64,000 nucleotides of DNA, taken from NCBI RefSeq assembly GCF_000283155.1, contig NW_004454163.1:3850210-3914209 (forward strand), given 5' to 3'. Shown one piece after another: positions 11,725-26,500 of this stretch. The DNA is from Ceratotherium simum simum. Lineage: Eukaryota; Chordata; Mammalia; Perissodactyla; Rhinocerotidae. Numbering within the stretch: position 1 is the first letter of the stretch; every line of letters starts with the position of its first letter. The notes beneath the pieces were generated by a model that was given only the letters and a program-made list of their open reading frames with translations, was not told the origin of the DNA and did no database searches. Both the position numbers and the translations under genes were made by a program.

Positions 11725-14700
11725 TAAAAAAATTTATTCTCCTAAGTGTGTTCCATGTAAGCTTTAATGTGACTATATCTCTTAGGCTATTTTTGCCATG
11801 TATTTTAATTAAAGTTATTGTAACCTTATGAGCTTTATGTACCTGTTCTTAAATAACATTATAAAACAACACAGTGAATGCCCTGAGGACAGGAGCTATT
11901 TTTCATCTTGCAAATCTGAGACTTAGCATAGTCTCTGGCATATTATAGGCAGTTAATAAATATTTTTAAAAATAAATTGATAAACATATATGAATGAAAC
12001 ATGTTAGGCAAAAAATTCAGCCCAGATCCTACCATCCAAACTGTGCACATTTTTACATAGTTATAACCATAGTGTTTTAAATTTTTTGTTCTGTGTTTTT
12101 TTACTTGCTATTATTGCATTGTTTCATGTTATATAGTTTTTATAATATAATTAAACTTCAAATTTTTATAGGCCATTTTTTCAATTCTATGATTTTGATT
12201 CCTCCTTATTTAGAAAATTCTTTATCTCTGTTCAATATCGTAGCATTGAACTTATTCTCTATGTTTAAAGGGAGAATAGGGGCGGCCCCGTGGCTTAGTG
12301 GTTAAGTGCCTGCGCTCCGCTACTGGTGGCCCCGATTCGGATCCCGGGCGTGCACTGACGCACCACTTGTCCGGCCATGCTGAGGCGGCGTCCCACATAC
12401 AGCAACTAGAAGGATGTGCAACTATGACATACAACTATCTACTGGGGCTTTGGGGAGAAAAAGGGAAAAAAGAGGAGGGGGATTGGCAATAGATGTTAGC
12501 TCAAGGCCGGTCTTCCTCAGCAAAAAGAGGAGGATCGGCATGGATGTCAGCTCAGGGCTGATCTTCCTTACAAAAAAATAAATAAATAAAAATTTTTTTA
12601 AAAAAAGCACTCTTTCATTAAAAAAAAAAAATAAAGCGAGAAGAGTATTTCCTCATGTTTCAGAAATTTATGCCATCTTCAAATGACTCCGACTAAGAAA
12701 ATCACTAAGCAAGGCCACACTTACACTTAGCAAAAAGTAAATACCTATGAAGGGTTTTCCGGAGGTGATTTCTGGAGGGCCAGAAATCATTATTACTCAA
12801 ATTCTGGTGGACCAACGTATGAAATTCTGCCAGTAGGGCTTAAGTCTTTTAGCTTAAACTTCAGGTACGATCTGGCTGTTAGATGCAACTCCCCTGAAAG
12901 GGGTAACACTTGAAGCAGCCATGTCTAGCTTCCACTGAATAAATTATAATGCCTTGCCTGAGTGCCAGATTTGAGGTGGAGGTTTGGAGGTGGGTAGGGA
13001 GTGGAGGATAGTGATAAAAGACATGGGGATGGAAATGAAGGTCAAGGTGCTAGGCATCTGCAGAGGCTAACAAGGGGAAAATAATCCTGAACAGCTGCTT
13101 GCTTAACTCCTAAGCTTGTCTAGGACCTGCCTTATCCTTCAGAGCCTGGGGATTTAGATAACAGGATCCCAGGTGGAGCACTTCTGCGTCTATGAAACCA
13201 AGTGGATTAAGGCCCTTGGTAAATAGAGGCACATGGTACGTGAAGATCTTATCTTGGGAGAGGGCCATACTTTTGACAAAACTTTTACATTTGTTCCCTT
13301 ATTTGAGTTTCAAAACAATTCAGTGTAGGGTAGAAACTATACTAAGAAAGCTTTGATAGAAGGCCAGGACCAGCATACTCCTCCTTTTACATCCAGTACA
13401 AAAAAGGAAGTATTAGATTTGAAATAGTGATCCAAATGTGATAAATATAGTACAGAAAATTTGGAAACAACTTAAATATTTGACAACAGGAAATTACTTA
13501 TGTATGTTACAGCCGTATAATGTAGCCATTAAGATAAAAACAATACTTGATGAAGATTTTAATGATATATTATTTAGTGAGAAAAAGTTTATAGAATATT
13601 ATTTAGACTGTGACTTTATTTTTTATCAAAATATATGTATGTTATGTATGTATGTATTCATAAGCAAAAAGCATGATAAGGGTGATTGTTTATTCCTGGG
13701 GGATAGGATTTTAAATTGCCTTTTTTTGTTCATGTGCATTTTCTAACTTATTTATAACCAAGTGTATTATTTGTGTGGTATCGTAAAAGGCTGAATTCTG
13801 AGTGCGTCTTACAGATTCATGGATTTTAGGGCCTTACTTCTGTGAATCCTGTTCTTGACCTTCTCCTACCTGGACAGAGGCGTTTCGAGTAATCGTCTTT
13901 AAATTTTTATTTATTTATTTTTTTTCCCCCAAAGCCCCAGTAGATAGTTGTATGTCATAGTTGCACAGCCTTCTAGTTGCTGTATGTGGGACGCGGCTTC
14001 ATCATGGCTGGAGAAGCGGTGCGTCGGTGCACGCCCGGGATCCGAACCCGGGCCGCCAGCAGCGGAGCGCGCGCACTTAACCGCTAAGCCACGGGGCTGG
14101 CCCCCTGAGTAATCGTCTTTAAATGTCTGTGCAATGGTCACATAAGAAGAGAGGAAGGAAATGAATATTTGATAAACGCTCCTTTCACTTAGAACTTCAC
14201 CTGTACTTTCTCTCTTTATCCTCACAATCTTCCTGCAAAGTTGACTTTATGTCCCCACTTAACTGATGATACCAAAGCTCCAAAGGGAATTCAATTAGCA
14301 AAGCTTACACATCAAAGGTAAGTGGTGAGATTAAGGGAGAACTTAGGTGTGTCTGGTTCCAGAGTCAAAGCACTTTCCACTCTGCCATACTATCTCCCAC
14401 CTCCTTCTCTTTACCAGTACCCAACCCCATTTGTGATGATCTCTCCCTGTGCATCTGATATAGCCCCTTCCTCCAGGTTGCCGTCTGTTTGTTTTCCTGT
14501 ATGTCTTGGTTACTTTCACACCTCTATTTCCTTTGAGCTCCACGTGTATCCAACCTGTTAGCATCACTCAACTTCAAAGCAATGGTTCTTAACCGTATTT
14601 TGGGCCCTGAACTCACTTGCGTATCTTATGAAAGCTCTCCCCAGAAAATGCAATTTGCAGAGGGATAAATGTAGATAGACATAGATGTAGATATAGACAT

Positions 14701-17700
14701 AGATACTTTACATACTATTTCAGAATATTCAAGGACCCTCACATCTCAAGGTCCTCGGATTAAAAGCTCTACTGTGAGGCTGTAAATACATATTTCAGCT
14801 TCTCGGATGAAGCATGTGACAGTGATTGTTCATTTTGGTTGCCTGTGATCCAATGTATATGTTCTCTGAGGAAGGAAATGCCCCTTTTGCTGTTCAGTAA
14901 TGCACCTCCAACGGCTCCAGAGAAGTAAATACGGGGTGAAATAAAGGATCTGAACAACAATCAAATACTTGCATAGGAGACTTCCTTCATTGGTACCGAA
15001 TACTAAGCTTGGTAAAAATAAAACACTAAATATTCATAGAGGAACTAACTCACAATAAACAATATACTGCATGGCCTGTTTCTATGGTGAATTTTTCAAT
15101 GGTGATGATTTTAATAAGTGTATTTTTGCTTGTTTTCTTCCTTCAGAAATAAATGCTAAGGGAGTCATCCTCAACGCATTTGAACGCTATCGCCTAAAAA
15201 CATGCATTGACTTCAAGCCTTGGACTGGAGAAGCTAACTATATATCGGTGATCAAGGATAGCGGGTGGGTTGAGGAGCTCGTCTTCTAAGGGCTGGGGTG
15301 AGGAACGTTGCAGCTGTGGCGTATCACGGCAATTGCCCTAGGCCCTGACCTTGGGGGTGGGCGGGGGGCTTCCTTTGCTGTTTGCTGGAGAGTATAAGAC
15401 AAACTGTATCTAGTTTCTCTAGCCATAAAAATGATATTTTCATACATGCAACCAGACTACCAATGCTAAGACAAGGAGGATGGATTGCATGACATCCACC
15501 CCGCAAATTTGGGAACTTCAGCTGTTTGTTGTTAACCTACTCCTTATTTCCCCCTTTAAGTAAAACACGTGTGTATGTGTGCATGCATGTGTACTTAAAT
15601 GTATTTTAACATAACGACACTTACTACTTGAGTTAAGAAGGTGACAGTGTTATCTGCATGGAGCTCAGCAATTCCGAATGCTTACTGTCCCTATGAAACC
15701 TTTATTAGTGTCATGGACACACCAAGGACGATCTGAAAGACTGAAATTTCGAGGAAAAATCAGGACTAGGCTGACTTCTTTGTAATGTTTGGTGCCAGGG
15801 CAAGTTTTCCAGGGATCCTCTGGTCTGTAAGGTTTTTCATCCCTCACCAGAGTTACAAGAGAAATGTATAGTGTACAGATACCAGAGGACAGAGCTGGGA
15901 GGGTGACTGAGTGGACTAGCCATTGGAGATTTTGCACTGAGACCTCAACCTGCATTGTTGTAACACCCTCTCCCCTTTCTCCTGTGACTCTCCTGTAAGC
16001 TGCTGGTCTTACGTGGGAAATAGGAATGTTGGGAGGCAAGAGCTCTCCATCGGGGAAAACTGTGACAGAATAGCAACGGTTCAACACGAGTTCCTCCATG
16101 CGCTGGGCTTCTGGCATGAGCAGTCGCGTTCTGATCGAGATGACTATGTCACGATAATGTGGGACAGAATTCTGTCAGGTACATTTCTCTTGTTTTCTTA
16201 TATTTCCTAGTTAAAGACTGAATTTCTAAGCATATGCCCTCTCCTGCCATCTGTGCCAACTGTTAATAATGGAAAAACTCTGATGTTTTGATGTCTTACT
16301 TCCTTTAGCTCTAACTCAACATGAGTTGAAGTGCCTGAAAGTTGTTGGGGCACAGTATCCCAGAACCCTAGTTTGAGCTGGGTATGATCTTAGAAACTAC
16401 TGTTTCCCAAAGCACGTTTTATGGAGCGCTGTCCCACAATTTGTTCACAGCTGTTGTGTGGAAAGGGATCTGTGGTCAAATTAGTTTGGGAAATCCTAGG
16501 TTAAAAGAAATTAAACTTACAGTTATTTACACTGCTTACTGTTCAGAGTCTTGGTTAGACTAACATGAATGTTAAATCTCCAAGAAGAGGAGCATTTCCC
16601 AAAGTGACTTAATCTGGTCTTTTTTTTTCTTTTTGTGGAGTATTTGGGTTTATTGTTCCATGGAGCCCATACTGAGAAACACCGCGGTAATTGAACAGCT
16701 CAAACTTTTTGTGACTTTGTGCTCAAAGTCAGAAAGGTTTTAATAACCATGTCCGACTAGAACTCATGTTTTTCACAGTGACAGTTTCCCTGTCTGTCCT
16801 GCCTCTGTAGGGTATGGCCAATGAAATAGCATTGCCATCGTGTGAGGCTCTGTGAGGACTGCCCTGTGCTGAGGGCCCTGACATCACAATCTTAACATCA
16901 CAGCTCTTGCTCCTTTCCACCCCCCCATCTGGTGATCTTGGCTGGGGTAAGCCATACAGCAGACTGAAAGAGCAAGAGAAGTGTTTAGTTTTTTTGTGTG
17001 TGTGTGTGAGGAAGATTAGCCCTGAGCTAACATCCATGCCAAGCCTCCTCTTTTTGCTGAGGAAGACTGGCCCTGGGCTAACATCTGTGCCAATCTTCCT
17101 CTACTTTATATGGGACGCCGCCACAGCATGGCTTGACAAGCGGTGCGTTGGTTCTCGCCCGGGATCAGAACCCGGGCCGCTAGCAGTGCAGCACACACTT
17201 AACCACTCCGCCGCTGGGCCGGCCCCCAGAAGTGTTTAGTTTTAATCCATGGCCACACTCTTTAGGATTCCCAAAGTCTTATTTTTGGTCGAAACTTCTG
17301 CCTAGATTTGATAACACATCTATACGCTTTGGAGATCAGGTCCACCTCACCGTGACCAAAAAATTGTCCAATTTCAAGTTGCAATCAGTTGTCCATTAGT
17401 ATGATGTTAAGCAGCCAGGCATCTTCTCTAAATGTATTCATTTTAAGTACTTCTACACATATTTCACTAACCATGAAATCCCTGACTATGTCAATCCTAT
17501 CTAATGACTCTATGCTATCATTCCCAGGTCCTCTCCCACCACATCTCCCCAAGTCCTCTTACTTTCATCTCCATCTGCTGTGGATGCCCCCACCCTCCCA
17601 TCATCGCCTGCCAATGACTGTTTCAACAACGCCTTTTAGAATCCTCCTTTCCATTAACAGTTCTTAGCACCTTAGGCCAAATGCTAATGTCCAATTTGGG

Positions 17701-20541
17701 GCTGTAATGAGACTTTAGATATGTTTAGCATGACCGCTGGTATCACAATTCTAAGCTTGAATATTACATTCTAGAATAGGACTATATGAAACACTCTTGC
17801 AGTACCATAGATCAGTTGTAGCAAAGGTTGCACTATGTTTATTACAGTCTCCATTTCAAAATTGACAGTATTTGGGGTAAGATAAGCTGAATTTTGTGAA
17901 CATCAAGTAATTAAAGATTTCTTACTTATTATTAGGCAGAGAGCACAATTTTAACATCTATGATGACGAAGTATCAGATTCTCTGAATGTTCCCTATGAC
18001 TACAATTCAGTAATGCACTACAGTAAAACTGCATTCCAAAATGGAACAGAACCAACAATTGTAACAAGAATCTCAGACTTCCTGGATGTGATCGGCCAAC
18101 GCATGGATTTCAGTGACTATGATCTCTTAAAGTTGAATCAACTGTATAACTGCAGTATGTGACAGGGTCTTTGAAATGACTTCTGTTTCTCTCTGCTATG
18201 TAGGAAAAAATTATGCTTTGTGCCATTTTGCTGAGCATTGCTGGGTTTTCTGAAATTATAGTTTGATAATTGGTAATTATAGTTTGATAGTTGAAGTTTC
18301 ATATTCAGAAAAAAAGCAGAATAGCAGCCAGATCCCAATCTACAACTTGGAAGCAGCATTTTTCTTCTCACAAGTTCTGGCTTTCAGATATAAAAACATA
18401 TGTGTCCTGTATGGAACATGCCCCCCGCAGGTTTTCGAAGCTGTTACTCATTCAAATCTGGGCCAACTTGATATTCAAAACTCTTTTCAGCCCAAATGAG
18501 GTGTATAGTTGTAATATAAATGAGATCAAATAATCTGGGTTGTGGCTTGATAATCTGAATAGAGGGATGTAGATTTAGGTTTCTATAATTAGATAATTTA
18601 ACAAAAAGACTTGGGGCAGGCAGCTTATTCAGATCTACGGAGCTGATGGATGTTGGTTCTGCAGACGTCCAGAGGCCTTCAAGATACCATCACCCAGAAT
18701 CAGCAAGGAGTTCCCTTGAACACCATCCTGGCATTCCTAGTACTTCTGTGATAAGCTCAGTTTTTATCACTTAGATTATCATGTTGTATGAGTGCCAATA
18801 ATTGTTTTTTATTTTGTAGCCTCTTCCTTGAGCTTTATGGACTCGTGCGATTTTGAACTGGAAAATGTGTGTGGTATGGTTCAAAGTTCAGGTGATAATG
18901 CTGACTGGCAGCGGGTTTCAGAGGTTCCCATGGGGCCAGAGAGCGACCACTCTACCATGGGCCAGTGCCAAGGTAACAGGAGGGAGATATTTCTAGATTT
19001 TACTCTCGGTGGTTCCAGCCTTTTCCTTTGCTGCGAAAGACTGGGATTTTATTTCTAATTTCTATAAGAATTACTAGTGATAACCCATTAGGTTCCTACT
19101 AAGGACTCGGTTCTCTGTGTTATCAGGACATGGTTAATTTCTTTGCTTTTACTCTCTGAATTTGCTTTTCTTCCTACAAGTCAGAGCTGGGCTCCGTGAA
19201 GCCTCCACCCATAGTATGTGCCCACAGCAGAGAGAACTGTCCCTCTTCAAGAACTCTTATCTCCTGGGTAGTGGGGTTTTTTCCTCAAAGCTTGCAGAAT
19301 ATGAAACTTTCCAGTGAAAGTCACTAGGCTGTGCATTAATTAGTTTCAGAATTTCAGCTGGTTGTGATTACATACTCCTATTACAAAAATACTTAAAGTG
19401 AAGGTAGAAAGTACAATTTATTTAATTTTATTCTCATGAGTATTCTTTTCCATTGTAATTTTGTTTTGAATTAAATAGATATTTATTTGGCTACAAACAC
19501 CAAATTTTTATTTATTTGCTCATTTCTGGCAGCAAATATGTAAAACTAGACTTCAGAACTCAGGGCCATTGCTTGTGGAGGGGAGTAGGTTTTGCCACCC
19601 TAAAATATGTCTCTTTGGCATAAGGATTATTTTGAACTAAAGGCAATCAAAACCCAGCAGATTCAGGAAAGCTCTTTACTTCCCCCTTAACTACCTAAAT
19701 TTACATTGGAAAGGAGGCCTGTACCAAGAAGAGAGCTATTACCAGAGATACCTTTTTACCTAAGAAACTTATCTGTCCAACAGGGCAACCTTTGTTTCCC
19801 AAACATCTCCTCTACCTTCCCTCCCCTTTGTATCTCCAGACCCCAATCCCCTTCCTTAGGTCAGGATGTTATATAAGCCTCAATTACCTGGCTGCCCTTT
19901 GAGTCTTCATATCTTTATGAGTCTCCCATATGTATGTAATTAAATTTGTTTTTTTCCTGTTAATCTCTCTTATATCAATTTAATTATTAGACCAGCCAAA
20001 GAACCTAGAAGAGAAGAAGGGAAAATTTTTCCTCCTCTACACTTGACAGCTCAGATGGTCTGGGCAGGAGTTGAGGTCTCTAATAGTGAAGAAGTGCTTT
20101 TCCTTTTCTTTTCCTTCTTTTGGTGGTGGTGGGGGGGTGGGATAGGACAGATATTGTTCAAGGGTACAAACTTGCAATGAGTAGTAAATAAGCCCTAGAG
20201 AGCTAATGCACAACAGAGTAAATATAGACAACAATATTGTATTATAATCACCAAACTTGCTAAGACCCTAGAACTTAATTATTCCAACCACTAAAGAGAA
20301 ACAATTACTATGTTACATGATAGAGGTGCTAACTATTGCTACAATGGCAATCATATTACAATGTATAAATGTATCAAATTAACATGTTGTGCAACTTAAA
20401 TTTACACGATATGTGTCAAATATATTTCAATGAATAATATTTTTCTTTTTTAAATGCAAATTTGTGTAGTGGATAGTGGTTCTACACAGGCCAGAAGGAG
20501 GGAGGGAGGAAAGGAAGGAAGGAGGGAGGGAGGGAGGAAGG

Positions 20542-20590
<49 letters not shown>

Positions 20591-23500
20591 CACTAGACCA
20601 GTCAGGTGACACTTTTTTCTGTTTTTGAAAACTAATGCTTGCAGTAAGAAGGAGGAAGCCTAATGTCATCTCTTTCATAAAATGCCTGCTCCTAGAAACA
20701 TATTTAAATGCCAAACACAGTGCCCTGCATACAGTGGGATCTAAGTGGAACTGTAGTGTCCACAACACACACATTTCTATATCCAATATCAGTTTTCTCT
20801 CAATTCTGCTTTTGTCCTCTTAACAGGTTCTGGTTTCTTCATGCATTTCGACAGTAGCTCTGTAAATGTGGGGGCCACAGCAGTGCTGGAAAGTAGAACA
20901 TTTTACCCTAACAGAGGATTTCAGTGCTTGCAATTTTTTTTATATAGCAGTGGAAGTGAAAATGACCAACTGAACATCTACATCAGGGAGTATTCTGCAG
21001 ACGATGTGGATGGTAGTTTAACCCTTGTGGAAGAAATAAAAGGTACAGTATCAGCAATCTTATTGTTTGGGTTCAGAGTGAGGCAGTCTTAACTCTTAAT
21101 GCAACAATTTACTACAAGGCAGGGGCTATGGACTCATTGCTTTTCACCGTAGAACTGGATCCTCCTTGTTTTATGCCATGGTAAGGAAGCAAAAATGAGG
21201 CTCCTCTCTGTGCTCTATTCTGTGACACTCACTTAAGAAAGTGTAGATCAGTCTCTGGCACTGTAGAGGTCAGTTCTTGGCAAGTAATAAAAATACAATG
21301 GAAACTAGCTTAGGAAAAAATGGGAAGAGTTATAGGCTCAATGTAACTACATCGTGGAATGGATGAGGGAGGAACTAGCTTTAGGCGAGACTGGACCTGT
21401 CCCTGAACGTGGTTGGAGAGGTCTCATGTTACCTCAGATGGGCTTTGTCCATAAAACTGGTGCTTTGGCACTTCCCAGCTTCCATCTTGCCAAATGTGCC
21501 ATCAGACTGGAAAAGGGACCCTTCCTCTCATTTCTGGCTTAGAAAATAAATCCAAATGAAGGACTCTGATTGTTATGATTTGGGTTAAATGCAACTTCCC
21601 AGAGCAGTTCCTGAGTGGAGAGAGTACCCACTCTTCATTCCAATCATGTGTCAGAGAGATGGGTCATGTTGACCACCTATTAAAGCAGATGGTTAAGAGG
21701 GTCCCTGAGGAAGGAAGGAGCTGAGGGCTGGCAAATATAGTACTGTCTGCTCCACATACTGACCTCTTCGTTTGAGTGAATTAAGTAAAGTTTATTATAA
21801 AGTCGATCTACATTATGCTATATGTCATGCCATTTCCCCCCCGTTTAACAATGAGAAACAATCTGAAACACAGATGGTATTTTTCTTCATGAACACCTAC
21901 AAACAGTGAGGTTCTTAATCTCATTATATCTATGTATATAGAGATATAGCTATATACATATCCACACTCCCACCCACATACTATACATATACATTATATA
22001 TGTAATTATGTATAATATAATATATAAAATTACATATATAATATACATTTTATATATGTGTGTGTGTGTGTATATACTCCTTTCCATTAGTAATCTATGA
22101 GTGTTATTACTGATAGACAATAGCACAAAAGGCACTTAAGAAACTTGCTTAGGAGTCCAGAATTTAAACTGATAGGACTGATAATAACGAAGTGGAAGCT
22201 CTCATGAAAGGTTTCTGTTCAATCTAGAATCTATTCATGAACAATAGCATTTCCTGTAATTTGGATATCTCTAACTTATTTTCAAGCAATTGTGTTTCAA
22301 TATTAAGTGCCAACATATTTTAAGTTTTAAGGCATTGTGTTAACTACTAGGTTGATATGAATTCCTCAGCTATTCTCTGTCTGGGGTCTTCTGAAATTTT
22401 TTCAATGTACTTCTTATTTGGGTATGTGATATAAGAAAATAAGAGAAGATGGCATACCACGTACTGCTAGCTAGGGGTAGGGGATAATAGTGGACGGAGA
22501 AGTGCAGGTTGGGGAGAAAGGAGGTGATACCAAATATCAGATAAATACCTATAATGTTGAATCACTGGTAAGTGACCTAAGGAGTAAATTGTAGGACATG
22601 GCCTTTCTAGGGTTTGGTAGTGTCCTGTTTAATATTGCCAAAAAGTTGATTGAAAATTTTGCATGTGAAGGAAGTATTCCAATCAAACTATAAAATATAT
22701 TGAAATATATTGAAGGCTTAGGTTGAGTATCCAGGAATCTTGGGAACGAGGGTAGAATATTGGGCTTGCTTGACTGTTTAACTAACATAGAACAGGCGGT
22801 AACTCATAAATAGGGCATGAAGCACTCATGGGTTAGATGTTGTTGTTTGCTCACTTGTCTCTGGGAAAGGGTGACTTATCTGAGAAACAACGAGATAAAC
22901 ATCCAAATATTCCAGAGAGCAGTCTGACCCCACAGAAATACTTTGAAGTAAATGAGTCTGGGCTGGAGGAGTAAGAAAACTGTACCTCAAACCTGTAGGA
23001 ATCAGTAGCTCTAGGATGATCATTGGTCCAGGAAAGTTAGAACTTTAATGTTGATTTGCACATGATTCATAGTCTTTGTGTTCTTTGAAATAATAATATC
23101 TCTTTTGCAGATATACCCATTGGGAGCTGGCAACTTTACCATGTAACATTGGCAGCAACCAACAAATTTAGAGTGGTGTTTGGAGGGGTCAGAGGCACTG
23201 GTGCATCACTGGGTGGCCTGTCTATTGATGACATCAATCTTTCAGAAACACAATGCCCTCATCATACCTGGCATATAAGGAATTTCACACAGTTCATTGG
23301 CAGCCCATATGGAACTCTATATAGCCCTCCATTTTATTCTTCTAAAGGTTATGCCTTTCAGATTTTCTTGAATCTAAACCATTCAACTAGTGCAGGAATA
23401 TATTTCCACTTGATCTCTGGAGCCAATGATGATCAATTACAGTGGCCGTGTCCTTGGCAACAAGCCACGATGACACTCTTGGATCAAAATCCTGACATTC

Positions 23501-26500
23501 GAGAGCGTATGTCCAACCAGCGGAGTATAACTACAGACCCATTTATGACCACCGGTTTGTGACTCATTTTCTTTATTGCTAATACGTGATCATTGCTCTA
23601 GGAGGGATGGACGATTTGGGAATGAGAGACTGTACAGTCAGGTACCTAGGGAATTTTGGGCCCCAAATCTTAGGAACAGAAGATATTTAGGGGGAAGGGC
23701 TTCAGCAGCTGTGGACAGAGTCTCTCAGGCAGGAGACTGTCAGGAATGTCAGCAGGGATGCCGACAAATAGAGAAGATATTGTCTGTATTCCTGGGAATT
23801 GATGACCATGACTGAATTCCCAGTGTTGTGCAAAGAATGTTGGTTTTAGAGTCTGATATGCGTGGGTTCAAATCCAAGGTTTGCTTCTCATTAGTTATGT
23901 GACATTAAGCAAATAATCTCTTGGAGCCCCAGTGTCCTCAGCAGTAAAACTGGAGCAGTAATAATAACCCCATAGATTTGTTGTGAGAATCACTATAGGT
24001 CAAGCATGGAAGCTTGTAGAAGGGCCTGTTATGGTGAGACCCTCAGGTGTTGAATTCTCCCAACTCATGCTGCCTTGATCTTGCCACTGGGATTGTCAAA
24101 AAAAAAAAAAATCTCAGCTCTTTTGATGGGGGGTGATTTTTGATGAGAAGGAAGATGTTGAGCAGGTTCTCTGGACTGTTGGGAAAGAGTGTGAGAACGG
24201 ATTATAACTTCTTATTAAAGAATTCTGGAGGACTTGCCAATGATGACATCATTCCCCATCTTTCCAGTCTCAAAAAGGAGCAGCACCCAGAAAGCAATGA
24301 TTACATTTCTAATTTTAAGAATCCTTTGCCCTCTGGGAACCCAATAAAGGGAAAAATGGAATTATGGCAAGGTGAATATTATTGCCAAATCTGAATTCTA
24401 TATATAAAAAGAATGGACCTGAGAGACATAGGAAAAAAACCCAATTTGATAGGGGAAAAAATAATATTCACAAAGAGGATTCTAAGGACTAGATGTTCAG
24501 GATTTCTTCCCTTTTTTTCAAAGCATTTCTCTCTGAATGACACTGAAAATGGCTCAGGGTTGGGTGGGTCATCACCTTTTCCGAGAAGCAGTGTTTCTCA
24601 CTGTCTTCTACTCCTGAAGGACTTTGTTAGGTGAATAATTCAGTTAATGAAATAAATTGTTCTATGCTAGTATTAACATACTAGCATATGTCAGCAACAT
24701 ATTGATTTAACTCAATTAAAAGGACTGTCTGTAACTCAGAAGGCAACTAAGGAATGATTCTAATGGGCAGGGCAGTTTCTATACTGGTCAGTCAGCATAG
24801 GCATGATACCCCCACCTAGGAAACTTTTGGAACTTTTCCGCTCATATTCCAGAATATGGTCCTCCCTGCCAGGCAATCTCATTTCTTTTAGGACTGTATA
24901 AATGAGCAAGCTCCAGTGACTTGCCAGGGAATGCATCACAGGTCAATACCATCATTTAATTATTCTGAGCTCCATCCTAATTGTGTATCACATTGCCTGT
25001 TCTTTCCTACCACCAAAAGCTATGATGATGCTAAACACAATCCATTAATATAAATTGCTTTTTCAGATGATGGAAACTATTTTTGGGACAGGCCTTCCAA
25101 AGTGGGAGAAGTGGCTTTTTTCTCTAATGGAACTCAATTTAGAAGAGGTGGGGGCTATGGAACCAGTGCCTTTATAACCTACGAGAGGCTGAAAAGCAGA
25201 GATTTTATAAAAGGAAATGATGTTTATATCCTACTGACAGTGGAAGGTATGTTGATAAAAATAGTTTTATATAAGCTATTATTTTTGTTGTGGCCAGTGA
25301 TTATTTACTGTGTTCTTCTGGGTTCCACTTTTAGGTATATTAAATAGCAATGTGGGAGGAAATGGGCATGAGTGGGATTTTTTTATATGAATCATTAACG
25401 ATATGAAAATAATTTAAATGGAAACAGTGATGTTTCCTGGATAAAGAATTTAATTACCACTATGTGGAGCAATAGTGGAAAACTTTACGCCAAAAAACTT
25501 CTTGAGAAATAAGTTAAAGTATAGCTGTTATACCCTAGGATTATACTCAAGGATTCCAGAAATAAAAATATCACACAAGCACATGAAATTAAACTGGAAA
25601 TGGACTATCTTTATTGTCTCTTTCAAATGTGTATACATACATACATATATACACAGGCACACACATATGTATCTTGGCAGTAAGAACAATCTATTGTCTT
25701 TTAAAATTTCTTAGCCATGGCGCCAATAAACACATTTTCCAGAAATACCGGTGGTTTCCATGTTTTATATGGTAGGATTTTTAACTCATTTACTATTAAA
25801 GACCCACTTACATCTCAGTAAATCAGAATCTTATTTGTGATGAAAGGTACTACAATGAAAACCCATGAAATTTTGATGTCAGTGGCAAATTAGAGTAAAT
25901 CTAGAGGATATTTCTCAGAAAAAATTATTCAGGAATAACTTTCGTCAAGGGAGAAAATATTTTATGTAGCAGAGAAAAAGTCACATATTCATCAATTCTG
26001 TTTGACCCTCTTTGGCCTAGAAGCAAAGAACAGAACCCTGGTTGTCAGGGGACCTGGTGTCTTGTGCCATATATCCACTAACTTGCTCCACCAAGGGAGA
26101 GACCTGTGACCTTGGGCAAGCCCCTCAGCGGTCTTGCATTTCTGTGCTTTGGTTTCCTTGTCTGTCCCTTCAGGGTTGGTAACAAGGGCTTGGGCTCTTT
26201 CAAGCTCAGGCAAGCCCAGTCCCAGGCAAGCATGAGGTTCAACTGCAGCCCCATAGACCAGCCAGCTTCCCTTTACAACTAGATTTCACCTGCCTATTTA
26301 TTATTTCACTGCCTATGAGTATTACTGGACTATGCCTCAAGATTACCTGAATTTCTCACAAATCTGAAACCTAGGCATCTATTTTAAACTTAAAGACCAA
26401 ATGATTGTTAAAGCAAAGCTCATTTCCATCCGTGCTCTCCCCCTGCCCTCTTTAGACATATCCCACCTTAATTCTACACAAACTCAGCCAAACCCAACCT

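Noticed and set aside
12279..12360. tRNA-like A and B boxes in ERE copies
   Set aside because: They descend from tRNA-Ser but lack a foldable mature tRNA with a clean acceptor stem, so they are SINE heads and not tRNA genes.
13911..14225. A recurring protein-like pattern ([26 protein letters not shown]) in many open frames, also near 2253, 12298, 33175, 38664 and 60688
   Set aside because: Looks like a protein family, but every case is the translation of an ERE SINE.
15665..16117. 150-codon antisense frame over MEP1B exon 7
   Set aside because: It overlaps a well-supported exon on the other strand and shows no domain or splice support.
20427..20786. Antisense frame with Ser-Leu repeats
   Set aside because: Produced by the GA microsatellite.
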